From: WFQV01 sp964611145
GTDB taxonomy: Bacteria > Bacteroidota > Ignavibacteria > Ignavibacteriales > Melioribacteraceae
NCBI GenBank assembly: GCA_964611145.1
Contig: CAZSYM010000015.1
Coordinates: forward strand, 1-53,633
Direction of reading: 5' to 3'
DNA length: 53,633 nt
The notes under the pieces were generated by a model that was not told where the DNA came from, did no database searches, and saw only the letters and a list, made by a program, of their open reading frames with translations. The stretch's first letter is position 1, and the number at the start of each line of letters is the position of its first letter. Made by a program: the position numbers and the translations under genes. This document shows positions 1 through 8,152 of the stretch, one piece after another.

Positions 1-20
1 TTGACGGATACTCACGGATA

Positions 21-57
21 ACCCCATGCCCTTTGCCCCGCGCTCCATGCCACTAAC
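21..57. repeat. Degenerate short CCATGCC-like low-complexity stretch
   Basis: The DNA upstream of floA is richer in G+C than its surroundings. It is built from variations on a short C-rich word (CCATGCC, CTTTGCCCC, GCTCCATGCC), and the start of the window carries two copies of ACGGATA. No plus-strand frame stays open through it. Only a 16-codon minus-strand frame runs off the window edge, which is too short to call. It looks like degenerate intergenic repeat DNA, but this is pattern reading without alignment to other copies. Confidence 0.3.
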
Positions 58-110
58 CTCTGCACCTTTGAGCCTTCATTTCACTGTTAACTGTCTCTCG
101 CTCTATCTTT

Positions 111-138
111 TTGACAGCCGAATTATATTTAGTATTTT
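111..138 (+). promoter_or_regulatory. Sigma70-like promoter for floA
   Basis: A perfect TTGACA lies at 111-116, followed after 16 bases by TATTTT at 133-138. This would place the transcript start near 146 and leave a leader of about 33 bases. A strong AAGGAG ribosome-binding site lies at 165-170, eight bases before the floA ATG. The -10 box is imperfect, so the exact start is uncertain. Confidence 0.4.
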
Positions 139-178
139 TTACATTATCAAAATTTTAAAAAATTAAGGAGAAGCAAAT

Positions 179-1180
179 ATGGACATTTTAAGTGGAGTAT
201 CCATTTTAATAATAGTTCTCGTTCTACTTTTTCTATCGCTTTTAGTCTATTACGTACCAATAGGGTTGTTCATCACGGCGTATTTTTCGGGAGTCAAATT
301 AAAAATATTCAAGGACTTGGTAGGTATGCGTTTGCGCAAGGTTTCCCCGCAAGTGATTGTCCGCAGTATGATTTCCGCTACAAAAGCAGGCTTGGATTTG
401 AATACCAGTCTATTGGAAGCCCATTATTTGGCGGGGGGAAATGTTCCCAACGTGGTAAACGCCTTGATTTCCGCAAACAAAGCAGGTTTGGAATTGACTT
501 TCGCGAAAGCGGCGGCTATCGATTTGGCGGGGAGAGACGTATTGGAAGCGGTTAAAATGTCCGTAATTCCCAAGGTAATCGAAACCCCAATGGTTGCCGC
601 AATGGCGAAAGACGGAATACAATTGAAAGCCATCGCACGAATTACGGTCAGAGCGAACATCGAAAGATTGGTCGGAGGCGCCGGAGAAGCAACCATTTTA
701 GCACGCGTCGGGGAAGGAATTGTTTCCACAATCGGCTCCAGCGAAACACACAAAGAAGTGCTTGAAAATCCCGATAATATCTCCAAAGTCGTCCTAAGAA
801 AAGGTTTGGACGCAGGTACGGCTTTCGAAATTCTCTCAATCGACATTGCGGATGTTGACGTCGGAACAAACATAGGCGCAATTTTACAAGCCGACCAGGC
901 GGAAGCCGATTTGAAAGTCGCAAGAGCAAAAGCCGAGGAGCGCCGCGCCGCCGCCGTCGCTACGGAACAAGAAATGAAAGCCGAACTCGCAAAAATGCGC
1001 GCTAAAGTCGTCGAGGCGGAAGCCGAAATTCCAAAAGCAATTGCCGAAGCGTTCAGAAGCGGTAATTTGGGTATAATGGATTATTACAGACTCAAAAACA
1101 TTCAGGCGGACACGGAAATGCGCAACTCCATAGCAAAACCATCGGAGAAAAAAGAAGGAAATTCGAAAAACAATGGATAA
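179..1180 (+). CDS. floA: Flotillin-like protein FloA
   Basis: This is a 333-residue FloA/YqfA-type bacterial flotillin, a scaffold protein of functional membrane microdomains. An N-terminal hydrophobic segment (about residues 3-38) forms the membrane anchor. It is followed by a conserved SPHF-like core with many Ala/Ile/Val heptads (about 50-240) and a charged Ala/Glu-rich coiled coil (about 240-310) used for oligomerisation. Length and domain order match the family closely. The ATG is preceded by AAGGAG at an ideal distance. The gene overlaps the next reading frame by eight bases, so the two are probably translated together. The family identity is secure; what it scaffolds here is unknown. 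Confidence 0.92.
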   Translation: MDILSGVSILIIVLVLLFLSLLVYYVPIGLFITAYFSGVKLKIFKDLVGMRLRKVSPQVIVRSMISATKAGLDLNTSLLEAHYLAGGNVPNVVNALISANKAGLELTFAKAAAIDLAGRDVLEAVKMSVIPKVIETPMVAAMAKDGIQLKAIARITVRANIERLVGGAGEATILARVGEGIVSTIGSSETHKEVLENPDNISKVVLRKGLDAGTAFEILSIDIADVDVGTNIGAILQADQAEADLKVARAKAEERRAAAVATEQEMKAELAKMRAKVVEAEAEIPKAIAEAFRSGNLGIMDYYRLKNIQADTEMRNSIAKPSEKKEGNSKNNG

Positions 1181-1670
1181 ACTCTTTGATTATCTCATAA
1201 TCGGCTTTGTGATTTATAGCTTTCTGGCTCCTCTTTTCAAAAAGAAAAAAGGAAATGCAAAAATCGAATTGCCGGAAGATATTCCGAATTTTCCCGACTT
1301 GGGAACCGAGGAAAGCGGAGCGGACGAAATAGCCAAATGGGAGCAAGAAAACTTCCCGCAATATTCTCCCGAACCCGCTCGCAAAAAGGAAAGCAAGCCA
1401 GACGCCATTCCTCCGACTTATCGCGCACATTACACCGACGCCGTAAAAGAACGAAAATTGGCGGAGGAAGTGGAAAGAGAAAAGGAAAAATTCGACTCGA
1501 GCGTCAAACAATTCCTGGAAAGTCAAAAAGAATTCGAGGAGTCGGAAAACTTAAATACAATCGCCTTATCTATAAAAAATAAAATACGTTCCGCCGATTC
1601 CTTGAGAGAATACTTTGTTATTTCCGAAATTCTGGACAAACCCGTCGGGCTAAGGGAAAATGGCTATTAA
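1173..1670 (+). CDS. Small membrane-anchored protein of unknown function, floA partner
   Basis: This 165-residue protein begins with one hydrophobic segment (about residues 5-22) followed by a Lys-rich stretch, so the rest probably faces the cytoplasm. The middle is Pro/Glu-rich. A charged helix (about 88-125) looks like a coiled coil. The last 25 residues contain a compact motif, SLREYFVISEILDKPVGLR, of a kind I associate with short uncharacterised Bacteroidota/Ignavibacteriota proteins. It overlaps floA by eight bases and the helicase gene by eleven, so it sits inside a translationally coupled operon. I cannot assign a function. An accessory or adaptor of the flotillin is a guess from position only. 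Confidence 0.75.
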   Translation: MDKLFDYLIIGFVIYSFLAPLFKKKKGNAKIELPEDIPNFPDLGTEESGADEIAKWEQENFPQYSPEPARKKESKPDAIPPTYRAHYTDAVKERKLAEEVEREKEKFDSSVKQFLESQKEFEESENLNTIALSIKNKIRSADSLREYFVISEILDKPVGLRENGY

Positions 1671-3660
1671 AAAATACGTTCTGAAAAAAACCGCTTCGGA
1701 TTCGGTTCGCAAAGAAATTGACGAAAACAAATTCGTAATAAAATACAAAGAACTTTTAAACGAATCCCAATTCGAAGCGGTAAGCGCAATCGACGGAGCA
1801 TATTTGGTTATTGCGGGAGCAGGAACGGGGAAAACTCGCACGTTGGTTTATCGCGTTGCAAGATTGATAGAATTGGGTTACGACCCGCGGTCCATTCTCC
1901 TTTTGACGTTTACCAGGAAAGCAGCAAGGGAAATGATGAACCGCGCGGCGGTATTATTGGATAATCGCTGTGCGAAAGTAAACGGCGGAACGTTCCATTC
2001 CTTTGCCAATCTTACGCTACGCAAATACTCGAAATTCTTAAATCTTAACCCAAATTTCACTATTCTCGACCAATCCGATAGCGAGGATGTTCTGAACCTT
2101 ATTCGTGGGCAATTAAAACTTCACGACAAAAAGCAGCGTTTTCCTAACAAAGCAACCATTTACAAAATTTTGAGTCTCGGCGTAAACACGGAAAAATCCG
2201 TTTCAGAAATCATAGAGCGGGAATATCCGCATTTCGAAAAATTCACGCAGGATATTTTGAAAATCAAATCTCTTTACGAAACCTACAAATACAAAAACGG
2301 GCTTTTGGATTACGACGATTTACTTGTTTATCTGAGAAATTTCTTAGCTGATTTCGGTCCCGGAGCAAAGGCACTGCTCAGCACGATACGATTCGTAATG
2401 GTTGACGAATATCAGGATACGAACAAATTGCAAGCGGATATAGTTAAAGGACTTACCCAAATAAATCACAACGTAATGGTCGTGGGCGACGATTCTCAAT
2501 CCATTTATTCCTTTCGGGGAGCAAATTTTAAGAACATCATGGAATTTCCCCGACTTTTCCCCGATGCCAAAATAATCAAACTGGAAGAAAATTATCGGAG
2601 CACGCAAGAGATTCTGAATTTCGCAAATCAGATAATCGAAAGAGCGGAAGAAAAATACACGAAATTCCTTTTTACACGCAAATCTTCCGGGGAATTACCC
2701 GCCGTGATAAGCGCCAAAAATGAAAATTTACAAGCGCGTTTTATAGTGGAAAGAGTCCTGGATTTGCGCGAGGAAGGAGTGCCATTGAACGAAATCGCCG
2801 TCCTTTTCCGCTCTTCCTTCATGTCCTTTGAGCTTGAAATAGAACTCAATAAAGCCAATATCCCCTATCAAAAATTCGGTGGAATGAAATTCGTTGAAAC
2901 GGCACACATAAAAGATTTATTGGCTTTCCTTAGAATCGCCGAAAATCCGAGGGATATGGTCAGTTGGTATCGGGTCTTGCTCCTCCACGAAGGAATCGGT
3001 CCCAAAACGGCTCAAAAAATTATGGATGATATTTCCTCGGGAGCATTGAATCTTAAAAATTTCGAAGAAAGCGCCGTTGCTTCGAAATACAAAAAAAGTC
3101 TCGTAAAACTTCTTAACTTGTTAAAAAACATCTCCGAAAATTACGAACTACCCGCCGACAAATTGGAGGTGGCGCTTCAATATTATTATCCCATTTTCAA
3201 AGAGAAATATGACGATTTCAACAAAAGAGCAAAGGATTTGGAAATTTTCTCCAATATCGTGCAAAATTATAAAGATTTGCAGACTCTTTTGACCGATATG
3301 GCATTGGAACCTCCGCAAGATAGCTTAATCGACGTGGAAGCCGAAGGAAAAGAAAATGAATATTTAACTCTTTCTACAATACACTCGGCAAAGGGCTTGG
3401 AGTGGCACACGGTTTTTATAATACATGCCGTCGAGGGATTTTTCCCATCGGGACAATCATACGACAGTCCGGAAAGCCTGGAAGAAGAAAGGCGTTTGAT
3501 GTACGTGGCGGTTACCAGAGCCAAGCAAAATCTCTATATTTGCTATCCCATGCACCTTTTCGACAGACGAACCGGCTTTACCATTTCCAAACCCTCGCGC
3601 TTCATTGCGGAAATATCACAAGATTTCCTTGAAGAATGGCTACTCGAGGAAGAATATTAA
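1660..3660 (+). CDS. UvrD/PcrA/Rep-family DNA helicase
   Basis: A 666-residue superfamily 1A ATP-dependent 3'-5' DNA helicase. The motifs appear in order: the Q-motif region LNESQFEAV (about 33-41), Walker A AGAGTGKT (52-59), Walker B VDEYQDT, motif III GDDSQSIYSFRGA, motif IV ENYRST, motif V STIHSAKGLEW and motif VI YVAVTRAKQ. All nucleotide-binding residues look intact. The protein is slightly shorter than typical UvrD (about 720) and lacks the long C-terminal tail that binds partners in PcrA/UvrD. It should act in repair, replication restart or removal of obstacles from DNA. Its start overlaps the preceding gene by eleven bases. Whether it is the cell's main UvrD/PcrA or a paralogue cannot be told from the window. 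Confidence 0.9.
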   Translation: MAIKKYVLKKTASDSVRKEIDENKFVIKYKELLNESQFEAVSAIDGAYLVIAGAGTGKTRTLVYRVARLIELGYDPRSILLLTFTRKAAREMMNRAAVLLDNRCAKVNGGTFHSFANLTLRKYSKFLNLNPNFTILDQSDSEDVLNLIRGQLKLHDKKQRFPNKATIYKILSLGVNTEKSVSEIIEREYPHFEKFTQDILKIKSLYETYKYKNGLLDYDDLLVYLRNFLADFGPGAKALLSTIRFVMVDEYQDTNKLQADIVKGLTQINHNVMVVGDDSQSIYSFRGANFKNIMEFPRLFPDAKIIKLEENYRSTQEILNFANQIIERAEEKYTKFLFTRKSSGELPAVISAKNENLQARFIVERVLDLREEGVPLNEIAVLFRSSFMSFELEIELNKANIPYQKFGGMKFVETAHIKDLLAFLRIAENPRDMVSWYRVLLLHEGIGPKTAQKIMDDISSGALNLKNFEESAVASKYKKSLVKLLNLLKNISENYELPADKLEVALQYYYPIFKEKYDDFNKRAKDLEIFSNIVQNYKDLQTLLTDMALEPPQDSLIDVEAEGKENEYLTLSTIHSAKGLEWHTVFIIHAVEGFFPSGQSYDSPESLEEERRLMYVAVTRAKQNLYICYPMHLFDRRTGFTISKPSRFIAEISQDFLEEWLLEEEY

Positions 3661-3701
3661 AAGTTTCGGCTAATTTCTTTAATTACAATAAATTAACATG
3701 A

Positions 3702-3728
3702 TTGGCATAACAAATATTTTAATATAAA
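3702..3728 (+). promoter_or_regulatory. Possible promoter for the GT2 glycosyltransferase gene
   Basis: The 123-base gap after the helicase gene contains TTGGCA (3702-3707) and TATAAA (3723-3728). They are separated by 15 bases, shorter than the usual 17. No ribosome-binding site is visible before the glycosyltransferase ATG. Support is weak and rests on box similarity only. Confidence 0.25.
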
Positions 3729-3783
3729 AACCATTTTTCTCTTTGAGAAACAAATTTCAAAACAAACGCTTCGGAAATTCCAA

Positions 3784-4869
3784 ATGACGGAAACGGTAAT
3801 AGTTTTAATGTTGTTGCTCTTATTTTCCAATTTGCTCTTGCAAAGAGGCATTTCAAAAGCCAAGCGGGGAGCACGAATTAAAAACGACAAATCGATTTCC
3901 TTTTCGATATTAATCGCCGCAAAAAACGAAAGCAAAAACCTTTCCCCTCTTTTCCGAAGCTTATTAAATTTGAATTACCCTTCCGATAAATTTGAAATAA
4001 TTTTCATCGATGACAATTCCCAAGACAATACCCTCCAAATTGCCCGAAATTTTGCGGAAAAAGCGGAAAATATAACCATACTCTCCGCAAGGGACAAAAA
4101 ATTAAAAGGGAAAAAAGGCGCTCTGGAGATAGCCTTCCGAAAAGCAAAATTCGACGTTATCGTTACCACGGATGCGGATTGCCGCGTGCCACAAGATTGG
4201 TTGAAGAACTTAAGCGCATATTTTGATTCGGGAGCAGACGTCGTAATCGGAGCAATTTCCTATTCCCCACTTGACACTTTCATGGCGAAATATGCGGCTT
4301 TCGAATCTCTCCGAAATCGAATCTTGATTTTCGGGTTGTCGGGACTTGGAATGTCATACTCGGCTTCCGGAGGCAATTTTGCTTTCAGGCGCGAGGTTTT
4401 AACAAAAATTGGCGGGTATGAGAAAATTTCCGCTACACTCAGCGGCGATGACGATTTAATAGTGCAAGAAGCAAGAAAGCACCGTTTTAAAATCGTCCCC
4501 ATGCTCCGAAAAGGAAGCGTAATCGAGACCGTGCCACCGAAAACCTTTTCCGAACTGTTTCGGCAAAGAACGAGGCATGTTTCCACCTCCGTACATTACA
4601 ACTTAACGGACAAATTTATCTTGAGCTTTTGGCATTTTCTAAATCTTGTCGCTTTTTATTCCTTTTTTGCAATTTGGATAACTTTCCCTCTCTATCTTCT
4701 TTTTCTGGAAAAGCTGTTTTTAGACGTCATCTTTGTCCTCTTTGTCCAAAGAATTTTTAATTATCGTTTCGGAATTTTTAGGATACTTCTTTTCCAGATT
4801 CTCTACGAAATATTATTGCCTTTTTATTTCCTACGGAATTTTTTCGGAAAAATCACATGGAAAAATTAA
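3784..4869 (+). CDS. Membrane-associated GT2 family glycosyltransferase
   Basis: A 361-residue GT-A fold glycosyltransferase of family 2, which transfers a sugar from a nucleotide-sugar donor at the cytoplasmic membrane face. A short N-terminal hydrophobic segment precedes the catalytic domain. That domain shows SILIAAKNESKNL at its start, FIDDNSQDNT, the metal-binding TTDADC (DXD type), a GGNFAFRR acceptor-side motif, GDDDL and QRTRH in the position of the QXXRW motif. The C-terminus carries about three hydrophobic helices. The layout resembles enzymes that add sugars to lipid carriers or make exopolysaccharide. The acceptor cannot be predicted. It stands alone between the helicase gene and a convergent reductase gene. 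Confidence 0.85.
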   Translation: MTETVIVLMLLLLFSNLLLQRGISKAKRGARIKNDKSISFSILIAAKNESKNLSPLFRSLLNLNYPSDKFEIIFIDDNSQDNTLQIARNFAEKAENITILSARDKKLKGKKGALEIAFRKAKFDVIVTTDADCRVPQDWLKNLSAYFDSGADVVIGAISYSPLDTFMAKYAAFESLRNRILIFGLSGLGMSYSASGGNFAFRREVLTKIGGYEKISATLSGDDDLIVQEARKHRFKIVPMLRKGSVIETVPPKTFSELFRQRTRHVSTSVHYNLTDKFILSFWHFLNLVAFYSFFAIWITFPLYLLFLEKLFLDVIFVLFVQRIFNYRFGIFRILLFQILYEILLPFYFLRNFFGKITWKN

Positions 4870-4883
4870 CTTACCTTTCAAAA

Positions 4884-4901
4884 GGGAGCAAGCGCGCTCC
4901 C
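4884..4901 (-). terminator. Terminator between convergent GT2 and ferredoxin reductase genes
   Basis: GGGAGC at 4884-4889 and GCTCCC at 4896-4901 form a six-base-pair stem with a six-base loop, three bases past the reductase stop. On the minus strand the stem is followed by TTTTGAAA, giving a short U-tract. On the plus strand there is no U-tract. It is therefore best read as a terminator of the reductase gene, with limited effect on the glycosyltransferase transcript. Confidence 0.5.
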
Positions 4902-4904
4902 ATT

Positions 4905-5723
4905 TCATGACCAATATTTTTCCACATGGATTTCCCCGCTTTTTTCCCTTCGATTAAACTCTTCAAATCCTTCCTCGTGGAGGATTTCCAGCATGGAAGT
5001 AATCATAAGCGGATTACCGCAAAGGAAAATCCTTGTGTTTTCGGGCGAAGGGTCAATTCCCCACGCCTCTTTTAGCTTCCGCTTCTTCCAAAGGTCATTA
5101 ACAAATCCTACATCCCCCGCCCAGCGATTGTTTTCCTCTTCCGGGTGGTCAATAATGGGCATATAAGCAAAATTCTCACAAAGCCGAGCCAAACCGTTTA
5201 ATTCGCTTCTGTATCCCAAATCCCACGAGTGCCGAGCGCCATGAAAGACGGCGTATTTTTGGTCGGAATTGCATTTGAGATTCGTTCTAAGCATGCTCAT
5301 ATACGGGGCAAGTCCCGTACCGGTAGCAATAAACAAGATGTTTTTTCTGTCCGGTACTTCTTCGAGCGTGAACATCCCGGTAAATTTTCCGCTCAACCAC
5401 ACTTTATCCCCCGGTTCCAAAGCAAAAAGTCGAGGTGTAAGCTCCCCCGATTCTACAAGAGCAATATAAAACTCTACATATTCCTTCACAACGGAAGAGG
5501 AAGCTACGGAATAAGCACGTTTTATCAATTTGTCAGGTTCCTTGATGGGCAAGGGGTCCGCCGTGGGAATTCTCGGAGCGGAATACGGAAGTCCCAGCAC
5601 TCCGTATTGCCCCGCTTTGAATTCGGGCAGTTCCCATCCGTCGGGTGTGAACCTCATGATTGCCAAAGTGGGTGAAACTAAAATTTTCTGCACCAGCGTG
5701 GCATTTAATTCGGCATTAGCCAT
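4905..5723 (-). CDS. fpr: Ferredoxin/flavodoxin-NADP+ reductase (Fpr-like)
   Basis: An FAD-dependent oxidoreductase of the plant-type FNR superfamily, bacterial Fpr subclass. It moves electrons between NADPH and ferredoxin or flavodoxin. The N-terminal beta-barrel has the FAD motif RAYSVASS. The NADP domain has GTGLAPYMSML and LCGNPLMI. The C-terminus ends in EKYWS, the aromatic tail typical of Fpr enzymes. I start it at the ATG at 5723, giving 272 residues. GAGG of a good ribosome-binding site lies six bases upstream, whereas the in-frame TTG at 5741 has none. It is monocistronic, divergent from cdd and convergent with the GT2 gene. Confidence 0.88.
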   Translation of the reverse strand: MANAELNATLVQKILVSPTLAIMRFTPDGWELPEFKAGQYGVLGLPYSAPRIPTADPLPIKEPDKLIKRAYSVASSSVVKEYVEFYIALVESGELTPRLFALEPGDKVWLSGKFTGMFTLEEVPDRKNILFIATGTGLAPYMSMLRTNLKCNSDQKYAVFHGARHSWDLGYRSELNGLARLCENFAYMPIIDHPEEENNRWAGDVGFVNDLWKKRKLKEAWGIDPSPENTRIFLCGNPLMITSMLEILHEEGFEEFNRREKSGEIHVEKYWS

Positions 5724-5792
5724 TTTCCCCTCGATATTCAATGTTTTAAAATCTTATCTTCAAATTTACGCATAAATTAGCTTCAAAATAAT

Positions 5793-5800
5793 TATATTTG
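5793..5800 (+). promoter_or_regulatory. TATATTTG box upstream of cdd
   Basis: TATATTTG matches the Bacteroidota -7 consensus TAnnTTTG and ends 24 bases before the cdd ATG. An identical box lies at almost the same distance before plsY. No convincing -33 TTTG partner is visible, so this is a candidate only. Confidence 0.35.
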
Positions 5801-5823
5801 ACATTTAAAATAATAGGCAATGC

Positions 5824-6225
5824 ATGGATAAGACGACTCTAATTGAAAAGGCATTTATTGCAAAAGAAAAAGCATACGCTCCCTATTCCAAATTTCGCGT
5901 GGGGGCGGTTCTTGTAACAAAAGACGGTAAAATTTACGAAGGCGCCAATGTGGAAAACGCTTCTTACGGTTTAAGCATGTGTGCGGAAAGGACGGCGGCT
6001 TTTGCGGCCAAATTGGACGGCGCCAGCGAGTTCGAGACAATTGTCATTACAAGCGATTCGAACGACTTCACTTACCCATGCGGTGCATGTCGCCAGGTAC
6101 TTGTAGAAATATGCGGTGAAGATTTGGAAGTAATTCTGGCACGCCGCGACGGCGTAATAAAGTCCTTCAAACTAAAAGAACTTCTCCCCTATTCTTTCGG
6201 CAAAAAACAATTGAACGACAAATGA
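5824..6225 (+). CDS. cdd: Cytidine deaminase
   Basis: A 133-residue homotetrameric-type cytidine deaminase. It hydrolyses cytidine and deoxycytidine to uridine and deoxyuridine. The zinc site is complete: CAE (Cys ligand plus the catalytic Glu) and PCGACRQ (two Cys ligands). The N-terminal YAPYSKFRVGAVL and the NVENASYG substrate motif are also present, and the length is normal. It is the first gene of a salvage operon in which it, tdk, nupC and punA overlap one after another by four bases. That gives a complete route from imported nucleosides to bases and deoxynucleotides. No repressor gene is linked. Confidence 0.95.
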   Translation: MDKTTLIEKAFIAKEKAYAPYSKFRVGAVLVTKDGKIYEGANVENASYGLSMCAERTAAFAAKLDGASEFETIVITSDSNDFTYPCGACRQVLVEICGEDLEVILARRDGVIKSFKLKELLPYSFGKKQLNDK

Positions 6226-6803
6226 TGGAATTCAAACCGCATTCGGTACCCAAAGAAACAGGCTGGATTGAGGTGATTGCAGGGTGCATGTTCAGCGGGA
6301 AAACGGAAGAATTGATTAGAAGATTAAGACGTGCCGAAATAGCAAAGCAAAAGGTAAAAGTATTCAAGCCTGCAATCGATACCCGCTATTCCGAAGAGGA
6401 AATCGTTTCCCACGACGCCCATTCCCTCCCTTCCGAAATAGTTTCCACCCCGCAGGAAATTTGGGAAAAATCCCAAGACGCGGACGTAATAGGAATCGAC
6501 GAAGCGCAGTTTTTCGACAATGAACTGGTAAATGTCTGCAATCGCCTGGCTGACATGGGAAAACGAGTGATTGTGGCGGGATTAGACCAGGATTACAAAG
6601 GACAACCTTTCGAACCGATTCCCCAACTCCTTGCCGTTGCCGAATACATTACTAAAACCTTAGCCATTTGCGTGGTTTGCGGAAACCCAGCCGACCGAAC
6701 ACAACGAAAAGTAGTTGCAAAGGACAGAGTGCTTATCGGTGCTTCCGATTTGTACGAAGCACGTTGCCGCAAGTGTCATTACATTCCCGAGGATGAAGAA
6801 TGA
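6222..6803 (+). CDS. tdk: Thymidine kinase
   Basis: A 193-residue type II thymidine kinase that phosphorylates thymidine and deoxyuridine with ATP. It has Walker A GCMFSGKTEELI, the Walker B-like DVIGIDEAQFF with the catalytic Glu, the GLDQDYKGQPF lasso-region start, and a zinc-ribbon of two Cys pairs (CVVCGNPA and CRKCH). It overlaps cdd by ATGA, and the two tandem ATG codons at 6222 and 6225 are both possible starts. Deoxyuridine made by Cdd is a direct substrate, which explains the coupling. The N-terminal extension of about 15 residues before the kinase core is usual in Bacteroidota-type enzymes. Confidence 0.95.
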   Translation: MMEFKPHSVPKETGWIEVIAGCMFSGKTEELIRRLRRAEIAKQKVKVFKPAIDTRYSEEEIVSHDAHSLPSEIVSTPQEIWEKSQDADVIGIDEAQFFDNELVNVCNRLADMGKRVIVAGLDQDYKGQPFEPIPQLLAVAEYITKTLAICVVCGNPADRTQRKVVAKDRVLIGASDLYEARCRKCHYIPEDEE

Positions 6804-8152
6804 ATTTCGAATCTGTTTATCGCGGAATAATCGGCATTTTTCTTTTGCTCTCCATCGCCTACCTTTTTTCCAATAACAAAAGGAAAATCGATTGGCGACT
6901 TGTTTTCAGCGGATTGGGATTACAAATATTTTTCGCTATATTCATCATTAAAGGGGATGCTCTCGCTTCTTTCTGGGCGCCTTTGGGCTGGCCGAAATTG
7001 CTTTTTGTATGGATTAGCAAGTTTTTCGTTCTAATACTGGATTTCACAACCGAGGGAGCAAAATTTGTCTTCGGCAATTTGGCAATTTCACCGGGCAACG
7101 AAAAGAGCTTGGGAATGTTTTTTGCCTTTCAAGTGCTCCCCACGATTATTTTCTTCGCTTCGCTAATGGCTGTTCTTTATTATCTCGGAATAATGCAGAA
7201 AATCGTGCAATGGATGGCGTGGATAATGGCGAAAATAATGGGGACGAGCGGAGCGGAAAGCCTTTCTTGTACTGCGAACATTTTCGTGGGACAAACCGAA
7301 GCGCCCTTGATGATAAAGCCGTACATCGCCACAATGACAAACAGCGAGCTCCTTACGATAATGACGGGAGGAATGGCTACAATTGCGGGCGGAGTAATGG
7401 CGGCATACGTTCAAATATTGGGACATTCCTATGCGCAAGCTTTGGGAGTATCCGTTCATCAAGCTCAAGTAATCTTTGCTACGCATTTATTGAGCGCAAG
7501 CGTTATGGCGGCACCGGCAGCGTTGGTGATTTCCAAAATGATTTTTCCCGAAATCGGCGAACCCGTAACAAAAGGAAGCGTTAAAGTAAAGGTGGAAAAG
7601 AACGCTCAAAACGTTGTGGAAGCCGCAGCAAACGGCGCCAGCGACGGACTCCAACTTGCGCTTAACGTAGGAGCAATGCTGATTGCTTTTATAGCTTTCA
7701 TCGCTCTTATAAATTACGTATTGCAGTGGTTCGGCGATATCTCGGGTTTGAACTCCATCTTAATGCAAGAATACGGCAAGCCACTTACCATGCAACTCCT
7801 GTTCGGTTTCGTTTTCCAATTCCTGGCTTATGGAATCGGCGTGCCGTGGAAAGAAAGTCTCGATTTCGGCAGCTTAATAGGAACCAAAATAGTATTAAAC
7901 GAATTTGTCGCTTACCTCGACCTCAGTCATTTGATGCAGGCGAAAGAATTGCTCGGCGATAAGGCAATGCTAATGGCTACATACGCACTTTGTGGCTTTG
8001 CCAATTTTTCCTCGATTGCAATTCAATTAGGCGGATTGGGACCATTGGCACCAAATCGTAAAAGCGATATAGCAAAATTAGGCATGCGTGCCGTTTTGGG
8101 TGGCACGCTGGCAACTTTAATGACTGCAACATTAGCGGGGTTTTTCTTTTGA
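6800..8152 (+). CDS. nupC: Concentrative nucleoside transporter (NupC/CNT family)
   Basis: A 450-residue polytopic inner-membrane symporter of the CNT family, importing nucleosides with H+ or Na+. About ten hydrophobic helices are visible. The diagnostic motif GQTEAPLMIKPYI (nucleoside and cation binding) is present, followed by TGGMATIAGGVMAAY. In the second half LNEFVAYLDL and ALCGFANFSSIAIQLGG are typical of the family. The length is somewhat above the bacterial average of about 400-420. Overlap with tdk (ATGA) and punA (TTGA) shows that import and salvage enzymes are made together. Confidence 0.93.
   Translation: MNFESVYRGIIGIFLLLSIAYLFSNNKRKIDWRLVFSGLGLQIFFAIFIIKGDALASFWAPLGWPKLLFVWISKFFVLILDFTTEGAKFVFGNLAISPGNEKSLGMFFAFQVLPTIIFFASLMAVLYYLGIMQKIVQWMAWIMAKIMGTSGAESLSCTANIFVGQTEAPLMIKPYIATMTNSELLTIMTGGMATIAGGVMAAYVQILGHSYAQALGVSVHQAQVIFATHLLSASVMAAPAALVISKMIFPEIGEPVTKGSVKVKVEKNAQNVVEAAANGASDGLQLALNVGAMLIAFIAFIALINYVLQWFGDISGLNSILMQEYGKPLTMQLLFGFVFQFLAYGIGVPWKESLDFGSLIGTKIVLNEFVAYLDLSHLMQAKELLGDKAMLMATYALCGFANFSSIAIQLGGLGPLAPNRKSDIAKLGMRAVLGGTLATLMTATLAGFFF

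Noticed and set aside
5798..5803. Perfect TTGACA upstream of cdd as a -35 box
   Set aside because: A -10 box 17 bases on would fall on the start codon itself, so it cannot serve cdd as a normal promoter.
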